Positions 24,201-35,119 are shown, counted from the stretch's first letter. The stretch is 64,000 nt of DNA from Pyronema omphalodes (GCA_024516155.1 JAJJXM010000017.1:310001-374000); one strand, 5' to 3'. The notes: generated from the letters alone by a model not told the origin. Made by a program: numbers and translations.

Positions 24201-24636
24201 CTCCCCACAGGACTCAACGGAGAATCTCTAATCTCCTCGTTGGCTGGGTGAGCAAGAGTACTGGCATTAGACTCCAGCATACTGTCATCGAAGCTCTCTT
24301 CGATATCAGACGGGGGTTGCTGGAGCATATTCTCGGCAGAGATGGTAGCAGAAAGATTAGAAGAGGAAGAAGAAGAAGCCATAGTCGGGACAGCTGCTAA
24401 AGAGGAGGATACGGGGTTTGTAGTAGCCATGCTGCCGGATGGGTTGGATTGGCTGCTGCTTGCTTTTGGCTTGGGGGAGTTTTTGGCGGATTTCTTGCCC
24501 CTGGATGAGGAGCGCGGTTAGTTTTTTGCGTTTTCGTGGCTCTTGGGGGATGCATGGGATTGGAGGATAGGATACGGGAACGGAAGGGGATGGGATGGGG
24601 CGGGATGGCTTACTTCTTGTTCTTGCTTTTTCCCAT
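15202..24636 (-). CDS. Giant low-complexity tail-anchored protein, copy 3 (~3087 aa)
   Basis: Proposed exons on the minus strand are 24636-24614, 24500-16502 and 16443-15202. The first exon encodes MGKSKNK plus two bases, and exon 2 continues in frame as a Lys-rich stretch before the obvious MATTNP. The last intron (16444-16501) has GTAAAG, TTACTAAT and TAG. In order the protein has a basic N-terminus, a duplicated acidic Ser/Asp block (DSPLSPVGSD), long Pro/Ala/Thr-rich sequence with three LPLRPPKRTP motifs, a Met-Ala-Pro repeat tract (~residues 815-935), two copies of a ~190-residue PITPAKITD segment, four PLYTLEQCGNTF modules (~2015-2220), a run of Asp/Glu (~2360-2395), the EYQRINDMYK domain, PRRKTQKRAS, the ARDYGLRGGPLLYEDF domain with a charged helix, and a hydrophobic C-terminal segment ending KYFG. 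FG dipeptides are mainly NPFG and NTFG. Function unknown; internal 54-base segments may be spliced. Confidence 0.75.
17665..17718 (-). other. 54-base in-frame intron-like segment (exitron candidate), copy 3
   Basis: The minus strand shows CAAG|GTAAGG at the donor, CTCACTAACAC as branch point about 23 bases before the end, and TCTGCAG at the acceptor. These are as good as the accepted introns of this gene. The length is exactly 54 bases with no stop, so the open frame runs through it. Removing it would delete 18 residues without a frame change. Confidence 0.55.
17850..18480 (-). repeat. Four coding repeats with PLYTLEQCGNTF core
   Basis: Four imperfect units encode NPFGTPLYTLEQCGNTFGPK, with Val-Asp, Leu-Asp or Leu-Glu at the variable positions. 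They are separated by Ala/Thr-rich linkers with NPFANAVPQP-like words. Each unit contributes two FG dipeptides (NPFG, NTFG) and one Cys. The DNA units are close enough in sequence to imply recent expansion. Confidence 0.8.
19390..20560 (-). repeat. Duplicated ~580-bp coding segment in copy 3
   Basis: Two direct copies encode the ordered motifs PITPAKITDPPYRWPQ, SKHAP, PVAVPAPKRVTNLSIGTGR and PPQGPPRANAVPVGVVPKV. The equivalent nucleotides recur about 580 bases apart (for example near 19395 and 19975). Partial third copies of PITPAKITDLPYKLPQP lie alongside. Copy 1 has a single RRVTNLSIGCGRRPQGP segment, so the duplication belongs to copy 3. Confidence 0.8.
20785..20838 (-). other. 54-base in-frame intron-like segment (exitron candidate), copy 3
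   Basis: The minus strand shows GCAG|GTAAGT, AAGCTAAC as branch point six bases before an acceptor CCAG, and an exact length of 54 bases without stop. It encodes GKSPCSQSGIDSSRKLTP if retained. Copy 1 has the equivalent segment at 4560-4613. The branch-to-acceptor distance is very short, which weakens the case for splicing. Confidence 0.5.
21725..22080 (-). repeat. Met-Ala-Pro coding tandem repeat (9/18-bp units)
   Basis: The minus strand encodes about 30 nearly uninterrupted Met-Ala-Pro triplets with occasional Ile or Ser for Pro/Met. At DNA level the unit is ATGGCTCCGATGGCACCC-like, 18 bases with 9-base half units. Copies 1 and 2 lack the tract, so it expanded in copy 3 or was lost in the others. 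It should be highly length-variable between strains. Confidence 0.9.
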
Positions 24637-24989
24637 TTTTAATGATGATAGTAGTAGAAGTAGTTTTGGTGGTGGTGGTAGTAGTTGCGGTGGTTGTGTG
24701 GATAATAGAATAGAAAGTGATAGGTATAGGAAAGTATTCCAAGAGTATAAGTGGGAAAGGAAAGAGAAGGGAGGCTAAAGAGTATTGTTTGTGAAGATGA
24801 TTGGCGCTTTAGTTGGTCTTCTTGAAGACCTACTCGTTGCAACTTGAATACAAGCGATCGATTTGATGTTGAATTCGATGATGGAATCCGTTGAAAGAAT
24901 ACGATGCTTGTTGGTTGGTGGTTGGTGGTAAAGGAAGAGGATGTCTGCAGCTTGGAGAGGATTCCTTAAATGTGAACGTTTGGACGCGT

Positions 24990-25165
24990 TGAGCCTGAAT
25001 GGCACCTGTCACGCTCATCGGGAGGGTTGAGAATGTTTGGTCGACCCCAAACAAACCCGAGTGAGACGCCGTAGGACGTTTGCTCGGGTGCGAGATGTTA
25101 TGTTGGGGGTCGAACCATGATACTAGGGGACATTCTCCGACCTAACACAAAATCCGCAGTACTGA
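24990..25165 (-). promoter_or_regulatory. Family 5'-flank module upstream of copy 3
   Basis: It contains GAATGGCACCTG, GGGAGGGTTGAGAATGT, GTGAGACGCCGTAGGACGTT, GAGATGTTATGTTGGGGGTC and ATCCGCAGTACT in order. The same words occur upstream of copies 1 and 2 and at the very start of the window. The position, ~350-530 bases from the first exon of copy 3, is comparable in each case. Confidence 0.4.
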
Positions 25166-25596
25166 CTGGTGTAAATATCAAATCTACCAAAAAAAATCTG
25201 CAGTGCTTGAGAAATGTAAACAATGAATTGAAACTTTTTCATACCATCCGTCTGGTTGGTGGTTGTAAACAAAGAGAATGTTTACTAACGCTTATTTGCC
25301 CTGTACATTCAATGTTCAAGATGCATCATGATCCATAACCTCATGCATCATCATCTCGATGTTGATGCGTGTCTTTATTTAACCATAGCCCTCTATCTTA
25401 ATGTTGATGTCGCAGTATTTGCATTAATATTGCAAAATAAACTATACTTCCCGACTTCAGGCATTATCATCTTGAAGTTGATGCCTATCTCTATTCAACC
25501 ACAGTTCTCCATTGTAATGTCCATATTTCTTAGCATCTCCGTTCAATAACAATGTTGCTCCTCTTGAATTAAACCTAAGCATAACTCGAACCCAAC

Positions 25597-26150
25597 TTCC
25601 AAGCAACATTTTCAGCACAGTAATCCACACCTGTGCTGTATTTATCCCCATAAAACCGTTGTGTAATACTTAGAAATTGCCTTTCAAAGACCTGAGATTC
25701 CAGATCTCGGTTATTGTATAGATAACAAATAGATGTATAGCTCAGCAGGTATTTCATGTTCCCCTCTGAACATTTTTCCCAGATTCAAAATACGGGTATT
25801 ATATTGAGCTACTCTGCCATTTTATATCCAATATCATCGCTGGATGATCTTTGATAATTCTCGATAATGACCGGTATTGATGTTTAAGCCGCGCTTCTTG
25901 ACTTCTTGAATTCAAGTAAATTTTTGGCACAGTAACTGACACCAATGCTGTATTTTTTTTTTTTTTTTTTTCGAAATCCGTTGGGTAATGCTTAGAGGTT
26001 ATTTCTTTTCTCCGGTGGATATGTATTCCAAGCTTCGACAGACTTCAATATGTAGGTAGGGACTAAACCGCTCTCCCATTGTGCTTCTGTATCATCATCA
26101 GATACTCATAAATTATCCCCAATACTAACCGGCACTGATACTTAAGCCGA
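25597..26150. repeat. Diverged ~310-bp direct duplication
   Basis: Bases from about 25605 and again from about 25920 share a similar order of words: GCACAGTAA, ATGCTGTATTT-like, CCGTTGxGTAATxCTTAGA, a pyrimidine-rich patch, then CCGGTATTGATGTTTAAGCC versus CCGGCACTGATACTTAAGCC. The two units differ at many positions, with the second carrying a T-run. No coding potential is seen in either. Confidence 0.55.
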
Positions 26151-26373
26151 ACTTCTACCTATGATCTAATGGTTACCTAAACATTTCTCAGCCTACAATA
26201 TACCTTTCATCTCCAAGCTAAGCATACATACTCCAATCTCTACTGCTTCTTGAATACCTTTCCATATTCCCCTGTATAATCCGTATCCTCAATCCCTCAG
26301 CATCTCGTCATCGTTACCTATTACTCCTCCCCCCACCCCCCTCCATCAATCCATTCCACGCCCTCATAATCTT

Positions 26374-27050
26374 CTAAATTATCCCATCCATCATCTCCCT
26401 TGGATCCCTATCCCTCTGATTCCCCGAACCGAACTGTCCAAACATCCAACCCCGTTTGGGATTTGGACCTGTGCCTGTGGTGTTTTCTTCTACTTCGATT
26501 TTGGTAATTACGTTGCCGGGTATTACTACCAGGCCTATGTGACGGTTTTTTATTTCCTGGGACGAGGAGATGGAGGTGGAGGACGGGGAACGGTATTCGG
26601 TGGTTGAGGAGAGGATTAGGTTACGGTCCTGGGGTGCGTTAGTTGGCGCTTGTGAAGGTTTGTTAAGTCGGGGAAGTGTAGGAAGTGCAGGGAGACTGTG
26701 AAGCGCCCACCCCCCCACCCCAAAGCGGCTGGATGAAAGAGCGATTCATCTTCCTGTTTTTCCTATCTTCCCTTCTTCCTCATGGCGCACTTCATTGTCC
26801 CCAAATCAAAAACCGCAGTGCAGCTCCGAGGGATGTGGGGGTATAACCCAGGTCCCAGGATATTTGCACCAACTTTTCCTAGCAGACAGAACAAAGAGAG
26901 AAAGAAAAGCAGAGGGAAACCCACACGATCAGTACACTTCAAATCCCCAATAAAGAACCGATCATCGGTGGTAGTAACCCTCAGGGTTCGGTTGATGTAG
27001 CCCTGTAGGAAAGGGGAGGGGGTTTCGTAGGGTTGTTGAGGATGGTCCAT
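26374..27050 (-). CDS. NAA38: NAA38/MAK31-like Sm-fold subunit of NatC N-acetyltransferase
   Basis: Proposed exons on the minus strand are 27050-26925 and 26628-26374, giving 126 residues. The intron of 296 bases is long for this window; it has a weak GTGGGT donor, an AACTAACG branch and CCCAG. The splice yields KCTDRDRNLILSSTTEYR, exactly the Sm1-to-Sm2 linker style of LSMD1/NAA38 proteins. Sm1 covers about residues 17-48 (RTLRVTTTDDRFFIGDLKC) and Sm2 about 70-89 (NRHIGLVVIPGNVITKIEV). The family's small auxiliary subunit works with the NAA30 catalytic and NAA35 subunits to acetylate protein N-termini at ribosomes. The C-terminus has an RGWMFGQFG stretch. The reading frame is interrupted by the intron, so each half alone looks spurious. 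Confidence 0.85.
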
Positions 27051-30000
27051 TTTGAATCGCGCGTCGCGTGTTGCGGGGTTGCGAGGTTCACTTGACTGGG
27101 TGCGGAGGTCGGAGGTCGCGCTGAAAGCCTGAAAGCCTGAAAGCCTGAATAGAAGAACTTGGTGAACTTGGTGAACCCGTCGCGTCTGGGTTGTAGCGTG
27201 CGCAAGGATACCTAAATCCCCTCAACTTTCGATCGATTCTTCACAGACCCCTCTTTCAGCGACTCTTTTCGTATTTTGTCCAGCTTCGTAATGGTGTTCG
27301 GATTTCGATATCGATAGTTCCCAACCCAGGGTTGAATCCAGCTCCTCACGTTCAACGCTCGAGAGTCGACGTGTTGTTCTAATTTTTAGCGGGGTTGCGG
27401 GGGGTGTGGCATGGGCTGTCAATGTCAATGACATCATTGCCTGCCTTAACTAACCAAATCCAGAGAAGCCCGGTCCCAGTACGGCGATGCTAACCCCCAG
27501 CGGCCAGCCTTCTTCAACGTGGTCGTGGCTAAGCAACGTCTAAAGAGAGCCGCAAGCAGCAAGCTCATGTCTAAAACCATGGTGCCAGAACTAGAAATTT
27601 CACACCCCAATCCTGACCACGAGACCACGAGACCATGGGACTAGGAGACTGAACTATCCAAAGTTTTTTCAAGTCGTCGTAGCTTGCTGCTCTGCTGAGT
27701 ACTCGCTGCGACACCGCTCTTGGTGCCTGATCTGTGATCTATGATTTGTTTCCCCCTGTCCGGCCCTGTACATAGACTGTCCCGTACCTGCTTGAGCCTT
27801 GGGCCTGTAGACATAGACATCTGTTACTCGGGAGGTCTAAAGATTAACTAAACTCGTTCCCGAGCTGAGCTCCCAGGGTCGGGGGCACGCGGAAAGACTA
27901 CAGACTGTAACTATGGACTACAGCCTACAGCCTACAGGCATACAGATGCTTTGCTAATGCTAGTCATCGGGAACTAGAAAAGAAACCGCTGTCTATATCG
28001 GGTCTTGAAGAAACTTCCATGATTCCTTCCGAAGACGGCCGAATCCGGTCCGGGGTTTCATCATCGCCATCATCGTTATCATGAATGCCGTGAACTCCCC
28101 GGAGGCCGTGAACAACCGCAAAAAGCAAAGAAATGAAACGACAGAACCGGATAGGATAAGGATAGTAAAGACAAAAAAAAGGAAAGGCTCTTCCTTCCAT
28201 AGTGCATACGATCGAGATGAAATGAAATGCATTCCATACCCACCATACCTACCATACCATACGCCGCCCAGAAAAATAAAACAACCCAGAGAAAGAAAAA
28301 AAATTGCACTTTCCAGAATCCAGCCTATTTGTTCACTTTTCACTTTTCCGCATGCATACATACACAGCACTGCAGCTCGCTTCCTCTTTCAAAGCGGGTT
28401 TATGGTACCATAGTTTATCTACAGTTATCTAGCCAAGAATCTATCATCTATGAATCATATCTGCAATTCTAATTCGTTGTCTGGGTTTTTAATCTACGAA
28501 TCGATGAATCGATGAATCGATGAATTTTTAAATCTATGAAACCATATCTGCAGTAATGATTCGTTATGTTTCAAACCTGTAAATGCAGCTGCGGACGTCT
28601 GTGTTGCGAATCTACATATGAAAGTTGAGGGCAACTTCTAGGATAATTTACCAAATTTACCAAATGAGGCGCCAGTACTAGCCACTGCTTCTGGTGACAG
28701 TGTGACACCAACACCATACAAGGAAAATGGGAATTCATCAACGATCGATCAACGATCTACATACATACAAAGGGATGCATGTATGCATGTTTTATGTATG
28801 TATCATGTCATGGCATGTCATGGTATGTAGTATTACGTCGTGTGTATGGATGGCATTATGGGACTATGAGACTATGGATGGATGGATGGATCTTCTGTTT
28901 TTGTTTGTGGTGCGCACGTTTTTACATACACATACATACAAAAGATCAGCTGAGTAGTGGAGAAGTAGCTGAGTAGCTGAGTAGCTGAGCAAAACAAATT
29001 AGCCATCAACTATGAGTTCTCTTACTAGTTTCTAATACATACGCATCAAATTGATAAAAGTCATGAATCCTAATTCCAAATCCAGGGGAATGATACTTGA
29101 TGTCTGTTACTAATCCATTAACTGTGTAGGTACGGAATTAGAACAGAATTGGAATGAGGTCCATGGTTTTCATATCTAGATTCTGGGGTACATACCTGGA
29201 TTTAATCTTATTACCTTGTGCCTCTGTCTCTCTGTCTCTCAATCTTGTCAGTCTTATTTATCTCGTTAGCTTACCAGTCTCAGCGGTCTTGGTATGGTGA
29301 AGTACTCATCGATATGTTTCGTTTAATCTTCTTTTTGTTAAAAATAAGCTTCGACAAGCTTCAACAAGTTTTAACGGGCTCTAACAGGGTAATTTCTATC
29401 GTCTCTCGCTCTTTTCTTTCTTTGTCTGTCTGTCTGTAGTCAAAAAAACCCCACGTAAAACTATGTCGCAGCTAGCTTACTTCCCCAGTCTTCAGTCCCC
29501 AGTCTTCAACCCACTATGCTCGGAAACCGGAATCAGAAACCAGAAACCAGGAACCAGGAACCGAACCCCCCAAAAACTCAGTTCTGTTCCAACTCCTGGG
29601 ATGTCTTACTAAGGGGCGACAGAAACTCAGAAACTTAGAAACTTAGAAACTTAGAAACTTAGAAACTCCTGAATAATACATACATAACACCAGAATCTAC
29701 AGTAGAGTAGCGCGTGGGGGAATAAGCGAGTGTTTAGGCTTGTTTATTTCCTAGGCTACATACCCTTCGGTTTACGGAGTCGGGGAGTCTAGGAGTCTAG
29801 GAGTCTAGGAGTCGAAAAGTTGAAGGTATGGATTATGTAAATGTAGGCGCGAACCGAGATGGAGGCTTAGCTTAGCTTAGCTTAGACTTATAGCTAGCGG
29901 GTGGATAGGCGATTCTTTGGGGTAGATGGGGGGCGGAGAGGGAAGGGGATTATCTTGATCCTGAGCACCATATTTGGATTGTTTTTATCGTTGTTATTAG

Positions 30001-30060
30001 TTCTATCGGTTCTTTTGATTCTCTATTATTAAGAGAAAATAGGAAACAGGAAACAGGGAA

Positions 30061-30143
30061 TAGGGAATAGGAATAGGAATAGGAATAGGAATAGGAATAG
30101 GAATAGGAATAGGAATAGGAATAGGAATAGGAATAGGAATAGG
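30061..30143. repeat. (ATAGGA)n hexanucleotide repeat
   Basis: About 13 near-perfect copies of a 6-base unit reading AATAGG. It is not the fungal telomere repeat TTAGGG. Confidence 0.95.
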
Positions 30144-30306
30144 TTTACTTTGGCACCATATTTGGTTACAGTTTTTCAGCTTTGGCTTTTAAATGGAAGA
30201 TGAAGAAGAAAATGGTGATGTGTAGATTCATCGTGGATATTTTCGTTTGATGTTTATAGTTTCCGATGGCCTGAGAATTTTGAATGGGAAATATTTCGGA
30301 GGCGAA

Positions 30307-30327
30307 GGGGGGGGGGGGGGGGGGGGG
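30307..30327. repeat. Poly-G tract (21 G)
   Basis: An uninterrupted run of 21 G residues between GCGAA and TTGGCTGTTGGC. Similar long poly-C or poly-G tracts occur elsewhere in the window. Confidence 0.95.
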
Positions 30328-31654
30328 TTGGCTGTTGGCTGTTGATTGTTGATTTGTTGCTCGTTAATTGATAAAAATTCAGATCCATCTAACGACTTTT
30401 CACCGGGTTTATTCCGAAGATATCTATTAATATCTGCAATAAATTGTAGACATTTAGTTATTACTATCCCCATCCATACCTTTATCTTCAAGCTACATAT
30501 TCACAACACCAAAATCTAGTCTTAATCAATCAATATATATTTTCAAGAATCAACATCCCGCTGGTTAGAAGGAATCTTTATTCTTGAAAATATTCCTCTA
30601 AATCTCTTCTACTTACAACAACAATAATAATAACAACTCTTTTCTTTTCTTATCTTGTCTTACAACTTTCGTTTTTTTTTTGACATCTGTACTTTATTTA
30701 ATTTTCCCAAGTTTTTCCCAAGTTTTTTTTTTGTCAGCCCCGAAGTCGAAGAAATCGGAAATCAAAAATCGGAAGTCTCCATTCCCCTAGGTATGTAATA
30801 CACACTGCACACTAGTATATACAAGTTTATCAAGTTCGAAGTCAAAGAAATCGGAAATCAAAAATCGGAAGTCTCCATTCCCCTAGGTATGTAGTACACG
30901 CTGCACACTGCACATTAGCATATATCTAGCCACTGTAATATTATGCATGACTAAAAAATACAACATTCTGTACGTATATATATAATATAATATAACATCC
31001 GGGGAAGTCTTCACCGTGGTCTGGGCTGTTGTGTTTACGTTTTTCTTTTCTCGGAGTATGGTGGTGTGCAGAGTATGCGGAGTATCGTGGTATGTGGACT
31101 CTAGTGGTAGTATCGTGGTATGTAGAGTATCGTGTATGTACAGTATCGTGGTATGTAGAGCATGTAAATATATTCAAGCATCTGCAGATCAATATCCAGC
31201 ATTCGATATCCAGCATTCGATATCCAACATCCAGCATCCAGCATCCAGAATTCTTAGTTAACTTCAGTAACTAGAGATCCAACGGATATCAGCAGTTACT
31301 GTACATACATACTTACGGGTATTAGCAGCTACTATAGTTGTCTTATAGATCTCATAGATCTCATTGATCTCATTGAGGCGAATCGAGGCGAATCGAGATG
31401 GGGTATAGGGTATTTATTATCTATTATGTATTGCACTGTATCATGTATCATGTATTGCACTGTATCATGTATTGCACTGTATCATGTACTGTATCAAGCT
31501 TCATATATGCATATGTGCATATGTGCATATGCGTTAAGGTATCTCTATGGACCCTATATCTGTCTACATATACATACCCCACAGCATACCCCACAGCGTC
31601 TAGAACCCCGGAAATTGGAATTTTACTGAGATGTGGCGTAGTGTAGCTGTAGTG

Positions 31655-31704
31655 TACTCGTGCCTGAAGATGGTGGCGCTAGCCACCATCTTCAGGCACG
31701 AGTA
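31655..31704. repeat. Perfect 23-bp inverted repeat with 4-base loop
   Basis: Arms 31655-31677 and 31682-31704 are exact reverse complements, separated by GCTA. The pairing stops abruptly on both outer sides (G opposite G). The stem is mixed-sequence, not a simple repeat. In RNA it would form a very stable hairpin; in DNA a potential cruciform. Confidence 0.95.
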
Positions 31705-32388
31705 GTTATGAACTGTCGCTGTAGGCTGTGGTCGCTGGCTGTGGTCGCTGGTTGTGGTCGCTGCACATAGTCGCTGTGGATAAGCGAGAAACACAACCGC
31801 ATGCGAACCTTAGAAATTGCGAACCTCAGAAATTGCGAACCTTAGAAATTGCGAACCACAGAACCATAGAACCCGATAACAGCGACCCCACCATGGGTTG
31901 TTTCAGAGGTTTAATACACTTTTTTTACTGGGTATCGAGATGGGTATATGGGTATATGATGGTTCGCCTGGGGGTTGTGGTTGGTATGGTTGGTATGGTT
32001 GATATGGTTGATATGGTTGATATGGTTGATTGATATGGTTGATTGCTTGATTAATGGTTAATGGTTACTACATGCGTTTCATGTGTTTCATGTCTTTCAT
32101 ATGTTCCATGCGTTTCATGCCTTTCATAGGTTTCATATGTTTCATATTTTTCACATGCCCTGAATTTCACCTTTTATCTTTTATCAAGGTATGGTATCTA
32201 ATATCTATCTCATATCTACAATACCGATTCCCAAAGTTTCATCACAGTCGGAGTCGGAGGTGATAGATAGATTGGTTTATCATATCTAATATCTATAAAT
32301 CTCGATATACGAGACGAGAAAAAATCGAAATCTTATCGTTCTGCAAGTTGCAAGTTGCAACATTATGGTACTTATGAAGTTGAGTTTT

Positions 32389-32491
32389 TATGTATGTATG
32401 TATGTATGTATGTATGTATGTATGTATGTATGTATGTATGTATGTATGTATGTATGTATGTATGTATGTATGTATGTATGTATGTATGTAT
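32389..32491. repeat. (TATG)n tetranucleotide microsatellite
   Basis: About 25 uninterrupted copies of TATG/GTAT, followed by related ATACATAC words. Confidence 0.95.
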
Positions 32492-33565
32492 ATAATTCGA
32501 TGAGTCGATATAATATGTACATCATATATACATACATCATACATCATACATCATACATCATATATCTGGTATTGTTTCATGATAGTTAATTTCTTACCAT
32601 ATAATCCTTCGAATCTCGAATCTCGAATCTCGAATCTCGAATCTCGAATCTTGAATCTTCCCACCATAAAGCTTATTAACAAAACTTCAGCGATTTGTTT
32701 TTAAACTCTTATGGATATATGTGACTGGTTATGCTGTGCTTGATTTGATTCTTGTTTGTAAGCTGGGGTGCTCTGGGTGCTCTGGGTACTCCGGGTACTT
32801 CGGGAGCTCTGGGTACTCTGGTATAATCCCTAAAATCATGTTTTCTACTACATAGGTGCTATCAGTACACCATTTGAGTGCGGTGCGGATAGAATAACAT
32901 ACATAAACTATATAGACGGTGTATTTTTATGATCCACATTCGGTAACTTTAACGTTGGTAACTTTAATGTTGGCGGCTTTGGTATGTCCATTACATACGG
33001 TTGTACCGGGAACCAAAGCCCAAAGCCTCGAAGCCTCAAAGATGTTCCCTCGACTATGGGCGCGTGCGAAGGTGCGAAGGTGCGAAGTGGCGTGGCGGGT
33101 AGGGCCGTGGACTATAGACTATGGACTATGGGGCACTGGGGCACTGGGGCATTGGGGGTGGGGAATAGGTTAAAAGGATCCTCGGAGGCTCGGAGGATTT
33201 GGGGTTTGGGGGGTTTGGGGGTTTGGGGGTTTTGGGGGTTTTGATGAATGGTGTATGGTGTATGGATAGCTAGCTAAGTTTAAATTGGGGTTTTTATGGA
33301 TGGATGGGAAATGGTACGGAATGGTAATGGTTGACCAGTTTTGGGGATTATTTTATTTTTAATTTTTTTGGTCTTGGGTTGGGTTGGGTTGGTGACTTGG
33401 TGACTTTGGACTTTGATACCCCTCATTCACACCCCAAGCGTCGGTATTGTGTTATTTCATGATGGTGATGATGATGAAGTGGATTGACACAGTATTGCGA
33501 TACTGCTCACTGCTCACTCACTCTCGGACCCAACTTGCCATGCCAGCCAAGATCACTCCGCTTTG

Positions 33566-33584
33566 CCCCCCCCCCCCCCCCCCC
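33566..33584. repeat. Poly-C tract (19 C)
   Basis: A run of 19 C residues, followed by an A and further C-rich sequence. Confidence 0.95.
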
Positions 33585-34301
33585 ACCCCCCTGCCTCGCC
33601 CCCGAACACCCTGATCCCTTCCCCCCAACCCCAGATCCCTTCCCTCCACCCCCTCCCTCCCGTAAGATATGTAGATCGTCCCATCGCCGCCGCTAAAGAA
33701 CTTCATCGGTGACCATCCCAAGATTTCCAAGCCGGCTACTAAATCTGTAAGTACCAGATGTACTCTTCGGGTACATACAGACAGACTCCTAAGCAAGTCT
33801 ATTCGCTGTCCAAAATAAGAGACCGAGACCGACAGCCCGTCTTGCTGAGACCGCGTTCCGTGACCGTTTCCGTCCAGCACCAGAACAGGCACCGTTCCTC
33901 TCTGCCACTGCCTCCCCCCCTCCAATCTCCATAGCAGGCACGGTTTACTTCTGCCACCCCCTCCCCGTCAAAAAAGCCATATCTGCCACCCCCTCCCATT
34001 CATATCTCCCACCCCCTCGCCATATCTCAGCATCGGACCCCGCAAAATCGAGAGATAGAGATACACACACGACTCGTTATTTGTGCCGTTATCAGACGTC
34101 GGCAATCACTTTCCGCAAACACACGGATACTCGCAGACCACAGACATATTCATTCGTCTCTTTTTTTCACCCAGACAACCAAACCAAACCAAAGCAAAGC
34201 AAACCAACCCCAACCCGTCCATACAGACACATTCGTCTTAACGCAGACAAAACCGTCTATACCAGACACGCCCACCCGGTCTTTCATAACCAGCCAGATA
34301 C

Positions 34302-34310
34302 ATACATACA

Positions 34311-34350
<40 letters not shown>
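34302..34350. repeat. ATAC then (TACT)n microsatellite
   Basis: Two ATAC copies pass directly into about nine TACT copies, within the pyrimidine-rich upstream region of the PPZ gene. Confidence 0.9.
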
Positions 34351-34513
34351 CTCGTCTGTCTGGTCCATACAAACACTTTCCGTCTTGACGCAGAATACAG
34401 AACGCAGAACGCAAAACACACATACATACATACATACATACATCCCGCCCGGTCTACCGCGCGTCTCTAAACACTACTACTACTACTATCAGTACCGCCA
34501 CCACCATCACCCA

Positions 34514-34537
34514 CCCCCCCCCCCCCCCCCCCCCCCC
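34514..34537. repeat. Poly-C tract (24 C)
   Basis: A run of 24 C residues in pyrimidine-rich sequence upstream of the PPZ gene. A similar run of 19 C is at 35120-35138. Confidence 0.95.
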
Positions 34538-35119
34538 GGACCCAGACCGAAGAACCCATCCATCCCATCCATCCCATCCTGCAACCCAAACCCCCCAACT
34601 TACTTACCCTCCCCCCCAACACTGTATGTATCATCGTGCAGAGTTAGATACTCTGAACAAGCTTGACAAAGCAATAAGGTACGCCTAATCTCCCTCTCCT
34701 GATTTCAATTTGATATGTTATGTTCCCATCATCATCATCATCATTTTCTGTGTTGTTTGTTTGTATTCTACGAGAGCTTGTTCGTGTTCTGCTCTGCCCT
34801 GCTCTACTCTGCTCTACTCTGCTCTGCTCATTCGTGCCGATTGCTGCTGTGTTGCTATGCTGCCGATTCTGGCCGTATTCCGCTGCCGTGCACTGTCCTG
34901 CTCGCTCCGCTCCCTTGGAGCCGCTGCCGCCGGCGTAAAGTAGAACACCTCGAGCTCATTCATACTTCTCATTCTTCTCATATCAATCATCATCTCGTCC
35001 TTCAACCTCAAAATGCCCCCCACCCCCACTACTATTCCCCCCATTCCTTCACCTGTTGCTCCATCTACATCACCACCACCGCCGCCTAATTGCACTTTTA
35101 CAACTGCACGACAGCTCCG

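Larger units (their letters stand above)
24637..26373. other. Spacer between copy 3 and NAA38
   Basis: No gene supported. The first ~300 bases are the AT-rich upstream region of copy 3, with a GA-rich and TAG-rich stretch. The family 5'-flank module lies at about 24990-25165. Bases 25590-26150 hold a diverged direct duplication. A run of T residues sits at about 25949-25971. The last 250 bases before the NAA38 stop are pyrimidine-rich and probably include its 3' UTR. Confidence 0.5.

Noticed and set aside
26050..26160. Resemblance of ACTTAAGCCGAAC to the internal control region of 5S rRNA
   Set aside because: Only a few bases match; the rest of a 5S gene and its terminator are absent.
30061..30143. 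Telomere-like repeat
   Set aside because: The unit is ATAGGA, not TTAGGG, and the array is internal and short.
32293..32547. ORF of Tyr-Ile-His-Thr repeats
   Set aside because: Pure translation of the TATG microsatellite.
33518..33925. 135-codon minus-strand ORF with a Gly-rich stretch
   Set aside because: Its composition comes from the poly-C tract and GA-rich sequence; no conserved motif.
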